This document shows, piece after piece, positions 16,373 through 18,467 of a stretch of DNA of 18,467 nt. Origin of the DNA: Acidobacteriota bacterium (GTDB lineage: Bacteria; Acidobacteriota; Terriglobia; Terriglobales; Acidobacteriaceae); assembly GCA_021781255.1 (NCBI GenBank), contig JAJXXG010000427.1, positions 1 through 18,467 on the forward strand, in the 5' to 3' direction. Below the pieces are notes generated by a model. It worked only from the letters and a program-made list of their open reading frames with translations. It searched no databases and was not told where the DNA came from. Both the position numbers and the translations under genes were made by a program. Numbering within the stretch: position 1 is the first letter of the stretch; each line of letters opens with the position of its first letter.

Positions 16373-17626
16373 TCAGTGCGCCTGCCACTCGATCTTGGTC
16401 AGGTCAATGCCTTCCTTCACCATTTCGTAGAGCGGCGAAAGCTCACGGAGCTTCTTCACGATGTCGATGACCTTGGCGGCCACGTAGTCCACCTCAGCCT
16501 GGGTATTGAAGCGGCCCAGTCCAAAGCGAATCGAGCTGTGTGCCACGTCGTCGCCGAGACCCAGCGCCTTCAGCACATACGAGGGCTCGAGCGTGGCCGA
16601 GGTGCAGGCCGAACCGCTGGAGACCGCCACATCGTTGATGCCCATCAGCAGCGACTCGCCCTCGACATACACAAAGCTCACGTTCAGGTTGCCGGGCAGG
16701 CGGTGCTCCATGGAGCCGTTGACATGGATATAGTCAAGCTCCGAATCGAGCTTGGCCTTGAGCCGGTCGCGCAGGCCGCGCAGATAGGCGGCTTCGGAAT
16801 CCATTTCGTTGAAGGCGATCTCGCAGGCTTTGCCGAGGCCGACGATGCCGGGCACATTGAGCGTGCCGGAGCGCATGCCGCGCTCGTGGCCGCCGCCATC
16901 AATCTGCGCCGCAATCTGCACGCGCGGATTGCGCCGGCGCACGTAGAGCGCGCCCACGCCCTTGGGGCCGTAAATCTTGTGGCCGGAGAGCGACAGCACA
17001 TCAATGTTGTCGGCGATCACGTTGATGGGCACCTTGCCGACCGACTGCACCGCGTCGGTGTGGAACAGCACGCCCTTCTCATGGCAGATTTTGCCAATTT
17101 CGCGGATGGGCTGCAGCACGCCGATTTCGTTGTTGGCCGCCATGATGGTGACCAGGATGGTCTTGTCGTCGATGGCCCGCTTCAGGTCTTCGAGATCGAT
17201 CAGGCCATCGGCCTTCACCGGCAGGTACGTCACGCGATAGCCGTACTTTTCCAGGCGCTTGCAGGTGTCCAGCACGGCCTTGTGCTCGGTGACCTGCGTG
17301 ATGATGTGATTGCCGCGCTCGCGATACATCTCCGCAATGCCCTTGATGGCCAGGTTGTCGCTCTCGGTGGCGCCGGAGGTAAAGATGATCTCCTTGGCGG
17401 TGGCGCCGATGAGCTTTGCAATCTGCTCGCGCGCCGCTTCCACAGCCTGCTCCGCTTCCCATCCAAAGGAGTGGTTGCGGCTGGCGGCGTTGCCGAATTT
17501 GTTGGTGAAGTAGGGCATCATCGCCTCCAGCACCCGGGGATCGAGCGGGCTGGTGGCGTGATTATCCATATAGATTGGCAAGGTCACGCCTGCCGGTACT
17601 TCAATCTGGCTGGCAACTGTACTCAT
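16373..17626 (-). CDS. iscS: Cysteine desulfurase IscS
   Basis: PLP enzyme that takes sulfur from L-cysteine as a persulfide and passes it to IscU and other acceptors. The product has 417 residues. Seen are [14 protein letters not shown] (19-32), [14 protein letters not shown] (83-96), the PLP-stacking H115 in TEHKAVLD, the D191 region HTDAVQSVG, the Schiff-base lysine in [12 protein letters not shown] (K217), and the catalytic cysteine in [17 protein letters not shown] (C341). The C-terminus [22 protein letters not shown] is the IscU-docking tail of IscS proteins and separates it from NifS and SufS. ATG 17626, with GGAG 7 nt upstream, is preferred over an in-frame TTG at 17686. About 14 residues precede the usual N-terminus. 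Confidence 0.96.
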   Translation of the reverse strand: MSTVASQIEVPAGVTLPIYMDNHATSPLDPRVLEAMMPYFTNKFGNAASRNHSFGWEAEQAVEAAREQIAKLIGATAKEIIFTSGATESDNLAIKGIAEMYRERGNHIITQVTEHKAVLDTCKRLEKYGYRVTYLPVKADGLIDLEDLKRAIDDKTILVTIMAANNEIGVLQPIREIGKICHEKGVLFHTDAVQSVGKVPINVIADNIDVLSLSGHKIYGPKGVGALYVRRRNPRVQIAAQIDGGGHERGMRSGTLNVPGIVGLGKACEIAFNEMDSEAAYLRGLRDRLKAKLDSELDYIHVNGSMEHRLPGNLNVSFVYVEGESLLMGINDVAVSSGSACTSATLEPSYVLKALGLGDDVAHSSIRFGLGRFNTQAEVDYVAAKVIDIVKKLRELSPLYEMVKEGIDLTKIEWQAH

Positions 17627-17697
17627 CTTGGTCTCCGTCCTCGTCGTTGCGGCTCCGGTCCCTTCCTTCACTTCCGGGCGGAGCAAAATCTCATCGG

Positions 17698-18156
17698 TTA
17701 ATGCGTCAGGTAAACCAGCGGGCTGGACTTCTCAGCCGCTCCCGCCGGGTGTTCGTGATCGGAAAGGTCCTGGATGCTGATGCTCTTCAGCACGCCGGCA
17801 ATGGTTTCATTCACGCGCGCCAGCGGCTCCTTGATGGTGCAGCTTGGCGTCAGTTCGCAGCCATGAGTGCCCTTGGTGCAGGAGGTGATGAAAAACGGCC
17901 CATCGATGGAGTGAATCACCTCGTAGGCCGAAATCTCCCGCGCGTCCCGCGACAGCGCATAGCCGCCGTTCATGCCCGCATGCGACTTGAGCAGGCCGGA
18001 CTTGGTCAGCTTTTGCAGAATCTTGGCCAGCAACTGCGCCGGAATTCCGTAAGCGTCGGCAATGTCCTTTGCGCTCAGGGCAACCGTCTCCGGGTGCTCG
18101 GCCAGATACTTGAGCGCCATCAATCCGTAATCGGCCTTCTTTGTGAGCTTGAGCAT
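17698..18156 (-). CDS. iscR: Rrf2-family Fe-S cluster-sensing regulator IscR
   Basis: Rrf2 winged-helix regulator, first gene of the isc operon, which when loaded with a [2Fe-2S] cluster normally represses its own operon. The product has 152 residues. The helix-turn-helix core is typical: [16 protein letters not shown] at 4-19, [20 protein letters not shown] at 28-47 and [18 protein letters not shown] at 59-76. The cluster ligands are C93, C100 and C106, that is CX6CX5C, where E. coli IscR has CX5CX5C. The C-terminal tail is variable. Position directly before iscS makes IscR the best name, although the cysteine spacing also resembles other Rrf2 members (NsrR, RirA). It is divergent from the small Cys/His gene at the right edge. 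Confidence 0.92.
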   Translation of the reverse strand: MLKLTKKADYGLMALKYLAEHPETVALSAKDIADAYGIPAQLLAKILQKLTKSGLLKSHAGMNGGYALSRDAREISAYEVIHSIDGPFFITSCTKGTHGCELTPSCTIKEPLARVNETIAGVLKSISIQDLSDHEHPAGAAEKSSPLVYLTH

Positions 18157-18170
18157 GAATATCCGACTTC

Positions 18171-18214
18171 TTCGGTCCGGGTTTAGTATACGACCGAATC
18201 TGTCCGCATTTCAA
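18171..18214 (-). promoter_or_regulatory. isc operon promoter with inverted-repeat operator candidate
   Basis: Read on the minus strand, TTGAAA (18209-18214) and TATACT (18185-18190) are separated by 18 bp. The arms TTCGGTC and GACCGAA (18192-18198 and 18171-18177) form a perfect 7-bp inverted repeat with a 14-bp spacer enclosing the -10 box. This is well placed for repression by the IscR dimer. It does not resemble the AT-rich E. coli IscR type 1 consensus closely. Confidence 0.65.
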
Positions 18215-18237
18215 GCCCGGCCTGGAAGGTCTTTGCC

Positions 18238-18263
18238 GGCCGCCACAAGGGCTTTGTGCGGCC
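18238..18263. repeat. Inverted repeat between the divergent promoters
   Basis: GGCCG-C-CACAA (18238-18248) pairs with TTGTG-CGGCC (18254-18263): 10 bp with one bulged C and a 5-nt loop. It lies upstream of both the iscR and the rightward promoter, so it is probably a protein-binding site or a chance structure. Confidence 0.4.
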
Positions 18264-18289
18264 AAGGGAACGATTCATCAAATTGTCCC

Positions 18290-18317
18290 TTGAAAAACAC
18301 AAAAACCCCGCTACAAT
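18290..18317 (+). promoter_or_regulatory. Sigma-70-type promoter of the right-edge gene
   Basis: TTGAAA (18290-18295), a 16-bp spacer and TACAAT (18312-18317) make a near-consensus promoter. It predicts a leader of about 33 nt before the ATG at 18357. Confidence 0.65.
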
Positions 18318-18356
18318 CGGCGGAAAGAGCACCTCAATTCAACTGATAGCGAACCG

Positions 18357-18467
18357 ATGGCAACCGCCTGTAAACATCCCAGGGTACGAATTGTCTCCCG
18401 GCACGAAGACACGGAGTTTGTCGAGTGCCTTGAATGTGGCGAAGTCTTTGATTCAGAGGAATTTAAC
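18357..18467 (+). CDS. Small Cys/His (zinc-ribbon-like) protein, 3' partial
   Basis: The frame is open from ATG 18357 to the right edge, giving 37 residues. It has CKH near the N-terminus (C5, H7) and CLEC (C24, C27), followed by an acidic stretch (GEVFDSEEF). The C-x-H plus C-x2-C arrangement looks like a small zinc ribbon, but the function is unknown. It is preceded by a good promoter and lies back to back with iscR, 200 bp from start to start, so it may share regulation with the isc operon. No clear ribosome-binding site is seen. The C-terminus is outside the window. Confidence 0.6.
   Translation, partial: MATACKHPRVRIVSRHEDTEFVECLECGEVFDSEEFN

Noticed and set aside
16260..16388. In-frame upstream extension of iscU (43 extra residues)
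   Set aside because: It translates the intergenic palindromic repeat, and the protein from ATG 16259 matches IscU from its first residues.
17627..17686. TTG start of iscS 20 codons upstream
   Set aside because: TTG without a ribosome-binding site, while ATG 17626 has GGAG at good spacing.
16376..17701. 441-codon open frame on the plus strand opposite iscS
   Set aside because: Antisense shadow of a well-conserved gene, caused by high third-position GC; the translation is low in motifs and matches no family I know.

Overview
The window reads as chromosomal DNA of a GC-rich Gram-negative bacterium, most likely an acidobacterium of the Terriglobia group. That placement is an inference from the gene mix (DUF4337 protein, multihaem cytochromes, class III aminotransferase, YraN) and from a 34-bp palindromic intergenic repeat of a kind I associate with that group. 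It was not tested by any database search. No rRNA, tRNA, CRISPR array, prophage or insertion sequence was seen.

Left part (1-9970), mostly housekeeping. A di-haem cytochrome c gene cut by the left edge converges on a CCA-adding enzyme (cca). tsaD (tRNA t6A synthesis) starts divergently from cca. tsaD then converges on a BrnT/BrnA toxin-antitoxin pair, whose promoter carries a perfect 12-bp palindrome. Rightward genes follow: cysS, a DUF4337 membrane protein, a small exported protein of unknown function, a 402-bp gap with an Arg-rich mini-ORF and a strong hairpin, a class III PLP aminotransferase, and yraN.

Middle (9970-11857). A leftward membrane-anchored cytochrome carries nine CXXCH haem sites: one mono-haem domain fused to an eight-haem module.

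Right part (11858-18156), leftward: a complete ISC iron-sulfur cluster assembly operon in the classical order iscR-iscS-iscU-iscA-hscB-hscA-fdx-iscX. IscS supplies sulfur, IscU is the scaffold, HscB/HscA release the cluster by recognising the LPPVK motif visible in IscU, Fdx supplies electrons, IscA is a carrier, IscX an accessory regulator and IscR the cluster-sensing repressor. The iscR promoter has a 7-bp inverted repeat straddling its -10 box. HscB carries an N-terminal four-cysteine module like that of human HSC20 and absent from E. coli HscB. The operon is interrupted by three copies of the palindromic repeat and one GC-rich hairpin. Divergent from iscR, at the right edge, starts a small Cys/His protein with a good promoter.

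I did not find a clearly new multi-gene system. The observations most worth following are the repeat family (with compensating base changes) inside the isc operon, the HSC20-like HscB, the nine-haem fusion, the near-leaderless brnT promoter with its palindrome, and the Arg-rich leader candidate before the aminotransferase.
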